Source of the DNA: Massilia mucilaginosa
GTDB taxonomy: Bacteria; Pseudomonadota; Gammaproteobacteria; Burkholderiales; Burkholderiaceae_D
Assembly (NCBI RefSeq): GCF_011682145.1
Contig: NZ_WHJH01000032.1
Span: 1-64,000 of the forward strand
Length of the DNA stretch: 64,000 bases
Reading direction: 5' to 3'
The notes beneath the pieces were generated by a model. That model saw only the letters and a list, made by a program, of their open reading frames with translations. It was not told where the DNA came from and ran no database searches. Positions 8,536-18,170 of the stretch are shown here, piece by piece. Made by a program: the position numbers and the translations under genes. Within the stretch, counting starts at the first letter, position 1. Each line of letters begins with the position of its first letter.

Positions 8536-9465
8536 ATGAAAGCGTTCTTCTTCAAATTCCTGAGCTGGATCGGCGTGCTGGCGTTCCTGATGCTCGGGTT
8601 CTTCTATTACATGTTCACCTACAGCGTGCTGGTGTTCTTCGCGACCCTGCTCGCCGTGCTGGTGTGCGCGCCGCCATCGCGCCGCTTCATCATCGAGCGT
8701 AGCGGCGTGAACCTGGGCGGCGGCGGCCTGGCCATCGCCTTGATCGTGCTGTTCATCGCGCAGGCCTGGATCGGCTTCTCGCAAAATTTCGATGTGATCG
8801 AAGAGAAGGAAGCGCTGCGCGAGCGCGAGAAGGCCCAGGCCCTCTCTAACGCGCGCGAGGGCCAGCAGGCGCGCTTCCTGGCCGCCAAGCCGGCCCTGGT
8901 GGCCGAGATTACCGCCAAGCGCGACCAGGGCTTGCTGACCGAAGCGCTGGCGCTGATCGACAAGTCCGCCGCCGGCCGGGCCGATCCCGACATCGGCAAG
9001 CTGCGCGTATCGATCCAGATCATCCAGACCCAGGCCGGCCTGAAGGACGAAACGGCGCTGCCGCTGCGCCAGCGCCTGGCCATCTACACGCGCCTGGCGG
9101 CGCTCGATCCATCGAATCCGCGCTTCGCCTCCAGGGTGGCCATGCTCGACGCGGAACTGAAAGAGCGCAGCGCGCGCGAACAGGCCGAGACGGAGCGCGC
9201 CAGCGACGCCATGGGCCGCGAAGCGATGCTGGCGCGCCAGTTCGACAAGCGCAGCGGCGCGCATCTCAAGCTGCAGGCGGAACTCAAGCGCACCATGATG
9301 AACCCGGCCAGCTACCAGCATGTGGAAACGACCCATCTCGATACCGGCGGCGGCATGAGCGTGCGGACCACTTTTCGCGGCAAGAGCGCGGCCGGCGAGA
9401 CGGTTGAAAACAGCGTCACCGCCACCGTCGACGACAGCGGCAATGTGCTGACCATCGAAGAGTAG
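8536..9465 (+). CDS. Membrane-anchored protein of unknown function
   Basis: A 309-aa protein not recognised by family. Three hydrophobic segments lie in the first ~85 residues (FLSWIGVLAFLMLGFFYYMF, SVLVFFATLLAVLVC, GLAIALIVLFIAQAWIGF), followed by a long charged, probably helical/coiled-coil region rich in Glu, Arg and Ala. A C-terminal domain starts near TMMNPASYQHVETTH and resembles a beta-rich small domain. The ATG at 8536 is preferred over the GTG at 8524, as no clear ribosome binding site favours either. It has no obvious operon partner. Confidence 0.6.
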   Translation: MKAFFFKFLSWIGVLAFLMLGFFYYMFTYSVLVFFATLLAVLVCAPPSRRFIIERSGVNLGGGGLAIALIVLFIAQAWIGFSQNFDVIEEKEALREREKAQALSNAREGQQARFLAAKPALVAEITAKRDQGLLTEALALIDKSAAGRADPDIGKLRVSIQIIQTQAGLKDETALPLRQRLAIYTRLAALDPSNPRFASRVAMLDAELKERSAREQAETERASDAMGREAMLARQFDKRSGAHLKLQAELKRTMMNPASYQHVETTHLDTGGGMSVRTTFRGKSAAGETVENSVTATVDDSGNVLTIEE

Positions 9466-9570
9466 CGAAGCGGCGTTTGCGGGTGCGCACGGCCGCACGG
9501 CGCAATGATCCTGCCGAAAAGCGCGCCGCGCCGGTATGATGGCAATTTCGCCATCGTTCCACCGAGCCCC

Positions 9571-10647
9571 ATGATCAATTCACTCAAGCGACTGTTCGCC
9601 CGCCCCCAGGCTGTCGTTCCGGCCGCGCCCACCGGCGCGACGACCCTTTACAACGTCTACTGCACGCGCCACACCATCGCGCAGCCGGCCTTTGCCCACG
9701 CGCTGCAAGGACGGCGCGACCTGTCCGACGGCGAGCTGCTGGGCCACCTGCACAGCTTCTGCGGCTATGTGTTCAGCCGCGGTACCGAAGCGATGACGCG
9801 CGATAAGTACCATGTCATCCTGCACATGCAGCGGGTCCAGCATCACCTGAGCATGGAGGTGGCCGACGACGCGCTGCCCGGGCTGCACGCCTGGGCGCGC
9901 GATGCGAACGCGCTGCTGTTTACGCCGGACGGCCATGTACGCGATCCCGGCGGCCATGTACTGATCAGCAGCGCCGACGGCCAGGCCACCGCCGATGCCA
10001 AGGTGCCGTATCCGGCGCAGGCGTGGACGCGCAAGGCCGCCACCGAAGCCATGCTGGCCGCGCGCGGCATCGCGGTGCCGGACAGCCTGCCGCCGCTGGT
10101 GTGCGAAGAAGAGCTGACCCTGCGCGAGCGCGACGAAGTGATCGGCCGCGCTCGCGCCTTGCTGCTGGTGGCCCTGCGCGCCGAATCGGTGGCTGCGGGC
10201 GAGCCGATGGCGGTCGCCACCTTGCTCGACAAAATGCCGCTGGCCGAAGACAGCCTGTCGCCGGCCGAACGCGCTTTTCTCGCGCTGGAGTCGCCTTCCG
10301 AGCACGAATGCGCGCAGTTCCTGTGGCGTTACGAGAGCCTGTATGTGCTGCAGTGGGCGCTGGGCATGGTCGGCGAGCTGCCGTACCCGGATGCGCCGTG
10401 CGACACCGCCGCCGCGGTGGCGCGCCAGATCGAGATGCGCGGGCCGCAACTGCGCGACGCCAGCCAGATTGTCGACGCGCTCGACCAGACTTACCGCCTG
10501 CACTGGAATATCCGCCAGATCCGCCTGAAAAAGACCGGTGCCGACTTCGGCGCCGATGCCGACGTGGTGATGGAACGTCACCACGCCCTCAACTGGCTGG
10601 TGCGCTTCCAGCACGCCGACTGGGACGTCGTCGACACCCCGACCTGA
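9571..10647 (+). CDS. DUF4272 domain protein
   Basis: A 358-aa soluble protein of unknown role. The second half, from about residue 150, matches the DUF4272 pattern: TEAMLAARGIAVP, EELTLRERDEVIGRARALL, LSPAERAFLAL, a WRYESLYVLQWALG stretch and the end NWLVRFQHADWDVVDTPT. The N-terminal 150 residues form an extra domain without recognised features. The first 22 codons of the longer frame (from 9505) are rejected, because the ATG at 9571 begins a plausible N terminus (MINSLKRLF). It converges with the AAA ATPase gene, leaving only 11 bp between stops. Confidence 0.7.
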   Translation: MINSLKRLFARPQAVVPAAPTGATTLYNVYCTRHTIAQPAFAHALQGRRDLSDGELLGHLHSFCGYVFSRGTEAMTRDKYHVILHMQRVQHHLSMEVADDALPGLHAWARDANALLFTPDGHVRDPGGHVLISSADGQATADAKVPYPAQAWTRKAATEAMLAARGIAVPDSLPPLVCEEELTLRERDEVIGRARALLLVALRAESVAAGEPMAVATLLDKMPLAEDSLSPAERAFLALESPSEHECAQFLWRYESLYVLQWALGMVGELPYPDAPCDTAAAVARQIEMRGPQLRDASQIVDALDQTYRLHWNIRQIRLKKTGADFGADADVVMERHHALNWLVRFQHADWDVVDTPT

Positions 10648-10658
10648 CGGTTAGGAGG

Positions 10659-11405
10659 CTAGCGCTTGAGCAGTTCGCGCAAGGTGCGCTCCGGGTTGAG
10701 CAGGAAATCGCGCGTGACCTGGAAGTGCTCGGTGTCCTCGTACGCCACTTCGCTAATGCCGTCGGCGCCGCACTGGTAGATGCGCGCGCCGGGGTAGGCC
10801 ATCAGGATCGGTGAATGGGTCGCCACGATGAACTGCGAGTCGTCCAGCACCAGGTCGTGCATGCGCGAGAGGACGGCCAGCTGGCGCTGCGGCGACAGCG
10901 CCGCCTCCGGCTCGTCGAGTATGTACAGGCCCTTGCCGCCGAAGCGTTCGGTCATCAAGGCCAGGAAGGACTCGCCATGCGACTGTTCGTGCAGCGACAC
11001 GCCGCCGTAGGAGTCGATGATGCGCGGCCCGCCGGCGCCTTCATCCAGGCGCTCGATTTCGGTGGCGACATTGAAGAAGCTCTCGGCCCGCAAAAAGAAG
11101 CCGTCGCGCCAGCGCCGGAAGCCTTTGCTCACGCGCAGATACTCGTGCAGTTCCGAATGCGAGCGGCGCGTGCCGAACCTGAAGTTTTTGGTGCCGCCTT
11201 CGGCATTGAAACCGAGCGACACGGCGATCGCTTCGAGCAGGGTCGATTTGCCGGCCCCGTTTTCACCGATGACGAAGGTCACCTTCGAATGCAGCGCCAG
11301 TTCGTGCAGCGAACGCACGGCCGGCAGGCAAAATGGATAGCGCTCGAACGAGTCGACCCGCTCGCGCAGCAGCGCGATGCGGCTCACGTACTGTGTTGAA
11401 ATCAT
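10659..11405 (-). CDS. AAA-family ATPase (ABC/SMC-like, OLD-type fold)
   Basis: A 248-aa ATPase with Walker [10 protein letters not shown] at about residue 48, an ABC-signature-like SHGESFLAL, Walker [14 protein letters not shown], and a switch histidine in IVATHSPIL. These are the hallmarks of the single-domain AAA_21/AAA_15-type ATPases related to the ATPase half of OLD and SMC proteins; no nuclease domain is attached. Its ATG overlaps the TGA of the macrodomain gene by four bases (ATGA), so the two are translationally coupled. Some family members act in phage defence, others in housekeeping, and the partner here suggests nucleic acid or nucleotide metabolism. The function is unproven. Confidence 0.8.
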   Translation of the reverse strand: MISTQYVSRIALLRERVDSFERYPFCLPAVRSLHELALHSKVTFVIGENGAGKSTLLEAIAVSLGFNAEGGTKNFRFGTRRSHSELHEYLRVSKGFRRWRDGFFLRAESFFNVATEIERLDEGAGGPRIIDSYGGVSLHEQSHGESFLALMTERFGGKGLYILDEPEAALSPQRQLAVLSRMHDLVLDDSQFIVATHSPILMAYPGARIYQCGADGISEVAYEDTEHFQVTRDFLLNPERTLRELLKR

Positions 11406-11941
11406 GCGCGCGCTTCCAGCGCCGCTTCGTACAGCGCCAGGTCGGCGCCTGAAAAACAGCAGAACACCACGTCGCGGATGCCTGGCGCATCCTGCAGCGC
11501 TTCGCGCACGGTGGTCACCGCCACGTTGGCGGCCAGTGCCGCCGGGTAGCCGTAGATGCCGGTGCTGATCGCCGGGAAGGCGATCGACGCCAGCGAGCGC
11601 GCAGAGGCAATCCCGATGGCGCGCCGGTAGCAGCTCGCCAGCAGCGCCGCTTCGCCATTGTCGCCACCGCGCCAGACCGGGCCGACCGTGTGGACGATGC
11701 ATTTGGCGGCCAGACCATACGCGCCGGTGGCCTTGGCTTCGCCGGTCTTGCAGCCGCCGAGCAGGCGGCATTCGTGCACCAGCTCCGGCCCGGCCGCGCG
11801 GTGGATCGCGCCGTCGACCCCGCCGCCGCCCAGCAGGGACGAGTTGGCGGCGTTGACGATGGCATCGACCTGCAAGGTGGTGATGTCGGCGCGCACGGCG
11901 CGCAACCGTGCGCCGTTCTGGTGAAGCACTTCGTCTGTCAT
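11402..11941 (-). CDS. Macrodomain protein (ADP-ribose / O-acetyl-ADP-ribose hydrolase)
   Basis: A 179-aa single macrodomain of the MacroD/YmdB type. The ADP-ribose-binding signatures are [20 protein letters not shown] near the N terminus and [11 protein letters not shown] around residue 125. Such enzymes remove ADP-ribose from acidic residues or deacetylate O-acetyl-ADP-ribose. The ATG at 11941 is preferred because GGAG sits 7 bases upstream; another ATG lies at 11953. It lies between nth and the AAA ATPase on the same strand. Confidence 0.88.
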   Translation of the reverse strand: MTDEVLHQNGARLRAVRADITTLQVDAIVNAANSSLLGGGGVDGAIHRAAGPELVHECRLLGGCKTGEAKATGAYGLAAKCIVHTVGPVWRGGDNGEAALLASCYRRAIGIASARSLASIAFPAISTGIYGYPAALAANVAVTTVREALQDAPGIRDVVFCCFSGADLALYEAALEARA

Positions 11942-11975
11942 GCGATTCTCCAAAAAAGTGCGCCTGGTCGAGAGA

Positions 11976-12623
11976 CTACTTCAGCGCCGGCGCCGGCGTC
12001 TTCGCCTTGTATTCGCACAAGTCGGCGATCATGCAGTTCCAGCACAAGGGTTTGCGCGCGATGCAGGTGTAGCGCCCGTGCAGGATCAGCCAGTGGTGCG
12101 CATCCTGCAAAAACTCCTTGGGCACGAACTTGAGCAGCTTTTGCTCGACCACCACCACATCCTTGCCCGGTGCGATGCCGGTCCGGTTCGACACCCGGAA
12201 AATATGCGTGTCGACCGCGATGGTCGGGTCGCCAAAGGCCGTATTGAGCACCACGTTGGCGGTCTTGCGTCCCACGCCCGGCAGCGCTTCGAGCGCCTCG
12301 CGCGAATGCGGCACTTCGCCGCCGTGCAGGTCGATCAGTATCTGGCAGGTCGCCATCACGTTCCTGGCCTTGGTGTGATACAGGCCGATGGTCTGGATGT
12401 ACGATTCGAGTTCGTCGATCCCCAGCGCCAGGATGGCCGCCGGGGTGTTCGCCACCGGATACAGGCGGCGCGTGGCCTTGTTCACACCCACATCGGTCGC
12501 CTGGGCCGACAGCAGCACCGCGATCAGGAGTTCAAAGGGCGTGGTGTAGTCCAGTTCCGTGGTCGGGTGCGGATTGGCGGTGCGCAGGCGGGTGAAAATG
12601 TCAGTACGTTTTGCTAAATTCAT
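11976..12623 (-). CDS. nth: Endonuclease III (DNA glycosylase/AP lyase)
   Basis: A bifunctional DNA glycosylase/AP lyase that removes oxidised pyrimidines in base excision repair. The 215-aa protein has the helix-hairpin-helix [13 protein letters not shown] with its catalytic lysine, the catalytic aspartate in AVDTHIFRV, and a C-terminal 4Fe-4S cluster motif C-x6-C-x2-C-x5-C (residues in [17 protein letters not shown]). Its start lies one base after the stop of the rsxB-like gene, indicating an operon. In E. coli nth is likewise the last gene of the rsx operon. Confidence 0.95.
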   Translation of the reverse strand: MNLAKRTDIFTRLRTANPHPTTELDYTTPFELLIAVLLSAQATDVGVNKATRRLYPVANTPAAILALGIDELESYIQTIGLYHTKARNVMATCQILIDLHGGEVPHSREALEALPGVGRKTANVVLNTAFGDPTIAVDTHIFRVSNRTGIAPGKDVVVVEQKLLKFVPKEFLQDAHHWLILHGRYTCIARKPLCWNCMIADLCEYKAKTPAPALK

Positions 12624-12624
12624 C

Positions 12625-13314
12625 TCATTGTTCCGTGGGCGGCGCCGCCTTCTGGCGCGCGCGTTCCATGGCGGCGGCGATGATGGCGCGCTTGCGCTCC
12701 TTCTCGGCGACTTCTTCGGGGGTGTTGGTCGGCTGCGCGGTCACTTCCTGCATCTTGGCGACCGCCTTGGCGGCCAGGCGCGCATCGTTTTCCTCGCGCT
12801 CGCGCTGCAGGCGCGCGTTGCGGAAGTCGTGCCGGTCGCGCGCGCTGTCGGCCTGCTCCTGCGACCACGCGGCCCAGCCGGTGCGCTCGCCCGTCACCGG
12901 CATCATGCTGATGCAGTCGACCGGGCAGGGCGCCACGCACAGGTCGCAGCCGGTGCACAGGCTTGGCAGGATCGTGTGCATCTGCTTGGCCGCGCCCATG
13001 ATCGCATCGACCGGGCAGGCCTGGATGCACAGGGTGCAGCCGATGCACAGCGCTTCATCGATAAACGCCACCGGGCGCGCACGTTCGACGCCGTTGGCCG
13101 GATTGATCGGGATGACCTTGCGCCCCAGCAGCGCGGCCAGGCGCGCCACGCCCTCGATGCCGCCCGGCGGGCACTGGTTGATGTCGGCCGCGCCCCCGGC
13201 GATCGCTTGCGCATACGGGCGGCAGGCGGGGTAGCCGCATTTGGTGCACTGGGTCTGCGGCAGCAGGTCTTCGATGTGGTCGGCCAGGGTCTTGGTCACG
13301 GCGGCGGGCGGCAA
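12625..13314 (-). CDS. rsxB: RsxB/RnfB-like ferredoxin subunit
   Basis: A 229-aa iron-sulphur protein. It carries an N-terminal Fe-S domain with C-x2-C-x4-C (CTKCGYPAC) followed by a later CPPGG, then two 4Fe-4S motifs, [12 protein letters not shown] and [12 protein letters not shown]. The C-terminal 80 residues are charged and helical. Unlike RnfB of most species, there is no N-terminal membrane helix, and no other rnf/rsx subunit (A, C, D, G, E) is near. The frame begins with TTG at 13314; GTG at 13299 is an alternative. It heads the rsxB-nth-macrodomain-ATPase operon and may supply electrons to an Fe-S protein. Confidence 0.85.
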   Translation of the reverse strand: MPPAAVTKTLADHIEDLLPQTQCTKCGYPACRPYAQAIAGGAADINQCPPGGIEGVARLAALLGRKVIPINPANGVERARPVAFIDEALCIGCTLCIQACPVDAIMGAAKQMHTILPSLCTGCDLCVAPCPVDCISMMPVTGERTGWAAWSQEQADSARDRHDFRNARLQREREENDARLAAKAVAKMQEVTAQPTNTPEEVAEKERKRAIIAAAMERARQKAAPPTEQ

Positions 13315-13331
13315 ACGGGTGGGAAAGCGAC

Positions 13332-13337
13332 ATTATA
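13332..13337 (-). promoter_or_regulatory. -10 box upstream of rsxB-nth operon
   Basis: A perfect TATAAT on the minus strand lies 17 bp upstream of the TTG start, which implies a very short or nearly absent leader. The hexamer 17 bp further upstream is CGCTGA, a poor -35 match. Confidence 0.4.
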
Positions 13338-13378
13338 GTCGCCGCCCGCCATCCTCAGCGCGCGCGCCGCGGCCGGCG

Positions 13379-13419
13379 AAAAAAATGCCGCAGACGGGAA
13401 TCGACCCGCGTGCGGCATT
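13379..13419 (-). terminator. Intrinsic terminator of phaZ
   Basis: Read on the minus strand, ATGCCGCA (13411-13418) pairs with TGCGGCAT (13385-13392) across an 18-nt loop that has its own CGGGT...CCCG pairing, followed by a run of seven T. It lies 20 bp past the phaZ stop. Confidence 0.85.
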
Positions 13420-13438
13420 CTTTGCGGCGGACTGGAAA

Positions 13439-14674
13439 TCAGCCGTGCTTGAGGATGAATTCGCCGATCTTCGGGCAGATCACTTCGCGCCAGCGGCGGC
13501 CCGAGAAGATGCCGTAGTGGCCGCATTTCGGCGCCACGAAATCCTGCTGCATGTCGGCCGGAATGCCGCTGCACAGATCATGCGCGGCCTGGGTCTGGCC
13601 GGCGCCGGAGATGTCGTCCAACTCGCCTTCGACCGTAAACAGGGCCACCGTGGTGATGTCCTGCGGACGCACCAGCTTGCCGCCGACGGTCCACGTGCCT
13701 TTCGGCAGGCGGTGTTCCTGGAACACGGTCTTGATGGTGTCGAGGTAGTACTCGGCCGGCATGTCGAGCACCGCGTTGTACTCGTTGTAGAACTGGCGAT
13801 GGCCTTCGGCCGGTTCGTCGTCGCCCGCCACCAGGTGGTTGTAGAACTCGCGGTGGCTCTGCGCGTGGCGGCCCGGGTTCATGGCGATGAAGCCGGCGTG
13901 CTGCAGGAAGCCCGGATAGACCTTGCGCCCGAAGCCCGGATAGTTGGCCGGCACCGCGTAGATCACGGTGTTTTCGAACCACGAAAACGGCTTTTCGATG
14001 GCCAGGTCGTTGACCGCGGTCGGCGACTTGCTCGGATCGATCGGGCCGCCCATCATGGTCATGGTTTTCGGCAGCTTCGGATCCTTGGCGGTGGCCATCA
14101 GCGAGATCGCGGCCAGCACCGGCACGGTCGGCTGGCACACCGAAATCACATGCAGATCGGGTGCGAGCAGGCGAATGAAATCCTGCACGTAGTAGATATA
14201 GTCGTCCAGGTGGAACGCGCCTTCGGTCAGCGGCACCATGCGCGCATCGGTCCAGTCGGTGATGTACACGTCATGCCCGGTCAGGAGCCCGCGCACGGTA
14301 TCGCGCAGCAGGGTCGAATGGTGGCCGGACAGCGGCGCGACCAGCAGCACTTTCGGCTGGCCCAGCTTTTCAATGGCCTTGTCGTTCAGGTCTTTTTTGA
14401 AGTGCAGCAGGCGGCAGAACGGACGGGTCTGGACGACCTGCTCCATGATGCCGACCGTTTCGCCGTCGATGACGGTCGATGTGATGTCGAAAGCCGGTTT
14501 TTCGTAATCCTTGCCGAGTCGGTACATCAGCTCGTAGCCAGCGGCGATCCGCTGCGCGAACGGCGTGTGCGCGAACGGGGACACCGGATTGGAAAAGAGT
14601 TTGGATGAGGCGTCGGCCCACTGCATCAGTGGCGTCAGGAATGAGCGTTGCATCTCGTGCAATTGGTAAAGCAT
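13439..14674 (-). CDS. phaZ: Intracellular polyhydroxyalkanoate depolymerase
   Basis: Hydrolyses intracellular PHB granules to mobilise stored carbon. The 411-aa protein closely follows Ralstonia eutropha PhaZ1 from MLYQLHEMQRS through VAPLSGHHSTLLRDTVR, the cysteine-nucleophile region VISVCQPTVPVLAA, TMMGGPIDPSKSPTAVN and CGHYGIFSGRRWRE at the end. There is no signal peptide, consistent with the cytoplasmic class. The ATG at 14674 starts the conserved N terminus and is preferred over 14707. It has its own terminator. PHA-related genes lie a few kilobases away (93-aa PHA system protein at 18171). Confidence 0.95.
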   Translation of the reverse strand: MLYQLHEMQRSFLTPLMQWADASSKLFSNPVSPFAHTPFAQRIAAGYELMYRLGKDYEKPAFDITSTVIDGETVGIMEQVVQTRPFCRLLHFKKDLNDKAIEKLGQPKVLLVAPLSGHHSTLLRDTVRGLLTGHDVYITDWTDARMVPLTEGAFHLDDYIYYVQDFIRLLAPDLHVISVCQPTVPVLAAISLMATAKDPKLPKTMTMMGGPIDPSKSPTAVNDLAIEKPFSWFENTVIYAVPANYPGFGRKVYPGFLQHAGFIAMNPGRHAQSHREFYNHLVAGDDEPAEGHRQFYNEYNAVLDMPAEYYLDTIKTVFQEHRLPKGTWTVGGKLVRPQDITTVALFTVEGELDDISGAGQTQAAHDLCSGIPADMQQDFVAPKCGHYGIFSGRRWREVICPKIGEFILKHG

Positions 14675-14882
14675 ACATATTCCTTCGTGGTAGTCGTTGC
14701 CTTGCAATCGTTTGCGTAAGGTGTGCTGATGAATTATAGGCCATTTGAAAGGCCGGTCTGCAATTTAGCGTTCTTGTTGGAAAGTCAGCGCGGCTGTCAG
14801 TTTCAGGCAAGCCAAGCGTGTTCGATACACCGTTTTATCACACAATGCTGCGCTGCGTTTATGAGCTACCTAACGCAGCATG

Positions 14883-14908
14883 AAAAATGCCCCGACTGGG
14901 CGGGGCAT
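14883..14908 (-). terminator. Intrinsic terminator of the ferredoxin reductase gene
   Basis: On the minus strand ATGCCCCG (14901-14908) pairs perfectly with CGGGGCAT (14887-14894) around a 6-nt loop, followed by TTTTC. It is located about 40 bp past the stop. Confidence 0.88.
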
Positions 14909-14946
14909 CTGTTGTGGCGGTAAGACTGATCCGGCATGCGCGCTTG

Positions 14947-16044
14947 TCAGTCGAAGGTCGGGGTCTCGACACCGAGGATCTTGTGCAGTTTCGGCGACGT
15001 GGTCGTGTACTGCATGTGGATCTTCTTGTCCGGGAAGATGTAGGGCGCCGCGCCGAAGGCGGCCAGCGCCGCTTCGTGGAAGCCCGACAGGATCAGCTTC
15101 TTCTTGCCCGGATAGGTGTTGATGTCGCCCACGGCAAAAATGCCCGGCACGTTGGTTTCGAACTTTTCGGTGCTCTGCACCTTGAGCTGGCGCCGCTCGA
15201 TGTCCAGGCCCCATTCGGCGATCGGGCCGAGTTTCGGCGACAGGCCGAAGAACACCAGCAGCATGTCGAGCGGTACGCGGCGGGTCACGCCGTCGGCGCC
15301 GGTCACTTTGACTTCGCTCAGCTTGCCGTCTTTTTCATCGAAGCCGGTGACCTGGCCGATGATCAGCTGCATTTCGTAGGCTTCGCACAGGGCCTTCATC
15401 TTGGCCACCGAGGCCGGGGCGGCGCGGAAGTCTTCGCGGCGGTGCAGCAGCACCACCGATTCGGCCTTGCCCACAAAATTCAAGGCCCAGTCCAGCGCCG
15501 AGTCGCCGCCGCCGCAGATGACCAGGTTCTTGCCTTCGAACTGGCTTGGGTCCTTGACGCGGTAGTGCACCTGGGTGCCGTCGAAGGCTTCGATGCCGTC
15601 GACCTTGATCGTGCGCGCCTGGAACGAACCGACGCCGGCCGCGATGAAGATGGTCTTGGTGATGAACTGGGTGCCGGTCGATGTTTCGACGTTGAAACGG
15701 CCGTCTTCACGGCGCTGCACCACGGTCACTTCCTGGTTCAGGTGGAAGGTCGGCTCGAACGGCTCGATCTGCTTGAGCAGGTTGTCGGTCAGTTCCTGGC
15801 CGGTGCACACCGGTACCGCCGGGATATCGTAGATCGGCTTGTCGGGATACAGTTCCACGCACTGGCCGCCCACGGCCGGCAGCGAATCGATCACATGGGC
15901 CTTGATTTCCAGCAAGCCGAGCTCGAACACCTGGAACAATCCGACCGGGCCTGCGCCGATGATCACGGCATCGGACTCGATGGCGCCGGCAAAGGAACTA
16001 TTGGCAGCGACGCTGCCTGCTTCATGGTTGGCGATGATAGTCAT
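14947..16044 (-). CDS. Ferredoxin--NADP+ reductase (thioredoxin-reductase-like type)
   Basis: Flavoprotein moving electrons between NADPH and ferredoxin. The 365-aa chain has the FAD-binding [11 protein letters not shown] at residues ~27-37, [15 protein letters not shown], the NAD(P)-binding [13 protein letters not shown] in the middle, and [18 protein letters not shown] near the end. The redox CxxC of thioredoxin reductase is absent, which places it in the YumC-like ferredoxin reductase class. AGGAAG precedes the ATG. The 7Fe ferredoxin gene fdxA lies 159 bp upstream on the same strand, a natural redox partner. Confidence 0.9.
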   Translation of the reverse strand: MTIIANHEAGSVAANSSFAGAIESDAVIIGAGPVGLFQVFELGLLEIKAHVIDSLPAVGGQCVELYPDKPIYDIPAVPVCTGQELTDNLLKQIEPFEPTFHLNQEVTVVQRREDGRFNVETSTGTQFITKTIFIAAGVGSFQARTIKVDGIEAFDGTQVHYRVKDPSQFEGKNLVICGGGDSALDWALNFVGKAESVVLLHRREDFRAAPASVAKMKALCEAYEMQLIIGQVTGFDEKDGKLSEVKVTGADGVTRRVPLDMLLVFFGLSPKLGPIAEWGLDIERRQLKVQSTEKFETNVPGIFAVGDINTYPGKKKLILSGFHEAALAAFGAAPYIFPDKKIHMQYTTTSPKLHKILGVETPTFD

Positions 16045-16203
16045 GCGCTTACTTCCTGTTGATTTTGGGGTGGGGTTGCTGCTTGCAGCGCTGCATCGGG
16101 CGTTGCTGCGGATGGCCGACAGTGTGCCACGATGGAGACGATCTTGCTGGCGCGAACCCTGGCGCCGGCCCGCGAGGGCGGTCCGGCGGGGCTGCTGGCT
16201 GGC

Positions 16204-16527
16204 TTAACGGATCAGCTGATCGATCTTGTTCTGGACGTCTTTCCACTGTTCCGCGTCGGGCAAGGCCGGCTTGGTCTTGGTGATGGACGGCCAGGCGCGC
16301 GCCAGTTCAACGTTGATCTTGATGAACTGCTGCTGGTCGGCCGGCACATCTTCTTCCGCAAAGATGGCGTTGACGGGACATTCGGCCACGCACACAGCGC
16401 AATCGATGCACTCGTCCGGATCGATCGTCAGAAAATTCGGGCCTTCCCGGAAACAATCTACCGGGCATACATCGACGCAATCGGTGTAACGACAGCTGAT
16501 GCACGATTCGGTGACAACGTGGGTCAT
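16204..16527 (-). CDS. fdxA: 7Fe/8Fe ferredoxin FdxA
   Basis: A 107-aa ferredoxin of the Azotobacter FdI type, with [18 protein letters not shown] for the N-terminal cluster region and [12 protein letters not shown] for the 4Fe-4S cluster, plus the family's C-terminal extension. The start at 16527 follows an AGGACT ribosome binding site; the 20 upstream codons of the longer frame are rejected. It lies just upstream of a ferredoxin reductase gene, which is the presumed electron partner. Confidence 0.95.
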   Translation of the reverse strand: MTHVVTESCISCRYTDCVDVCPVDCFREGPNFLTIDPDECIDCAVCVAECPVNAIFAEEDVPADQQQFIKINVELARAWPSITKTKPALPDAEQWKDVQNKIDQLIR

Positions 16528-16805
16528 AACAGTCCTATCAGTGAAAAGGGTGCTGCGGGCCGGTGGCGAAGGGCTTACGCCGACCATAGCAAAGCACTGT
16601 ATTTTAAGGCAATTCGCTTATTCCCACAATTCAGGCTTATACACAATCCACATAAGCAAATGCGCCGTTGCACCCGCACACACGGGCATTTTTGCTCAAA
16701 AACCAAGACTTGTTTTCCTGCCAATTCAAGCGAACTGAACAGAAATGGTCACCCTGATAAGGGGGCGCGGGTTTGATGCGGCGCAAACGCGGCCCGCAAT
16801 TGCCG

Positions 16806-18050
16806 CTACAGCAGGAAGGCGATCATGGCCACGATGGTCGGCGGCAGCGCGCCCGCCAGCAGTCCGGCCACACCGATCGACTCATCCTCGAAGCCATCGC
16901 GCAGCAGGGCCGCACCGGCCGGATTGGGGGCGTTGGCGATGATGGTCAGGCCGCCGCCGGCCACCGCGCCGGCCACCAGCATGTATTTGGCCTGGTCGGA
17001 CAAGCCGGCAATGAGCGAGCCGAGGTAGGTGAGGGCGGCATTGTCGGTGATCGCGGTCAGGCCCACGGCGCCGAAGAACAGCGCGGTCGGCCCCAGGCTC
17101 GACACAATCGGCTGCAGCCACCATTGCTGCATGCCGCCCAGCACCACCAGCCCGGCCAGGAAGAAGCCGACCAGCAAGCCTTCCTTCAGGATCAGGGGAT
17201 TCTGGTACTTGTCGTAGGCATGGGTAAAGCCGATGAAGAACATGAACAGGCCCATGAAGATGACCGGATGGTGGGCAAAGCCGACCACGGCGGCCAAAAA
17301 AGCCAGGTGGATCGCGCTCACCAGCAGCGGCACCTTGACCGCGCCAGACGCCGGCGCCGGTGCGTCGATGATGTGCTTGCGCAGCATGACGGTCACCACG
17401 GTCGCGTTGATGAGCACGGCGATGGCGGCGCGCCAGCCGAAGGTCGAGGCCATGAAGGCGCTGTCCCAGTTCCAGGTGGAGGCCACCATCAGCACCGGCG
17501 GCGCGGCGAACGAGGTCAGGGTGCCGCCGATCGACACATTGACGAACAGCACACCGAGGGCGGCGTACTTGAGCCACTCGGGCATGTCCTTGCGAAAGAT
17601 CTGCGGCGCCAGCATCAGCGCGGCCAGGGTCATGGCGGCCGGTTCGGTGATGAGCGAGCCGATCAGCGGCACCAGCGCCAGGCACAGCCACACGTTGACC
17701 AGCGGCGTGCGCAGCGGCACCAGGCGGGCCAGGGTGGCGATGACGGCGCGGATCGCTTCGAGCACCGGCCTGGACGCCGCCACCACCATGATCACGAACA
17801 CGAACAGCGGTTCGGTGTAGGTGCGCGATTCGGCGTAGGCGATGGCTTCCTGGCCGCCGACCAGGAAGGCCATGGCCAGGATCAGCACCAGCGCCCACAG
17901 GCCGAACACGACCTCAACTTCGCCGAAGAAATGGAACAGCCCGGCGTGGCGCGGATAGCGGTCGGCCAGGCGCTCGAAACTCTTGGCGGCAAAGGTGTGG
18001 GCCAGGGCGAGTCCGAACAGGATCGCGGCGATGAGTTGCATGTCGCTCAT
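16806..18050 (-). CDS. Putative Na+/H+ antiporter (12-helix type)
   Basis: A 414-aa inner-membrane protein with about ten to twelve hydrophobic helices. The motif LITEPAAMTLAALMLAPQI, GGTLTSFAAPPVLMVA and LTAITDNAALTYLGSLIAG are typical of the putative Na+/H+ antiporter family (PF07399) within the ion transporter superfamily. It probably exchanges sodium for protons across the cytoplasmic membrane; the ion has not been shown. It starts at ATG 18050 and stands alone. Confidence 0.8.
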   Translation of the reverse strand: MSDMQLIAAILFGLALAHTFAAKSFERLADRYPRHAGLFHFFGEVEVVFGLWALVLILAMAFLVGGQEAIAYAESRTYTEPLFVFVIMVVAASRPVLEAIRAVIATLARLVPLRTPLVNVWLCLALVPLIGSLITEPAAMTLAALMLAPQIFRKDMPEWLKYAALGVLFVNVSIGGTLTSFAAPPVLMVASTWNWDSAFMASTFGWRAAIAVLINATVVTVMLRKHIIDAPAPASGAVKVPLLVSAIHLAFLAAVVGFAHHPVIFMGLFMFFIGFTHAYDKYQNPLILKEGLLVGFFLAGLVVLGGMQQWWLQPIVSSLGPTALFFGAVGLTAITDNAALTYLGSLIAGLSDQAKYMLVAGAVAGGGLTIIANAPNPAGAALLRDGFEDESIGVAGLLAGALPPTIVAMIAFLL

Positions 18051-18170
18051 GTCATTCCGATAAAAAGTAGCCGAAAAGCATTATAGGACGGGAAGCGGCG
18101 CGGCAGGGCGAACTAGGCGGCCTGAGCGCAACAAGGTATCATGTGCGCGAAAAACACAACAAGGAAAGTC

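Noticed and set aside
16774-18086. Long plus-strand frames opposite the Na+/H+ antiporter
   Set aside because: Gln/His/Arg-rich filler is typical of the reverse complement of hydrophobic membrane proteins.
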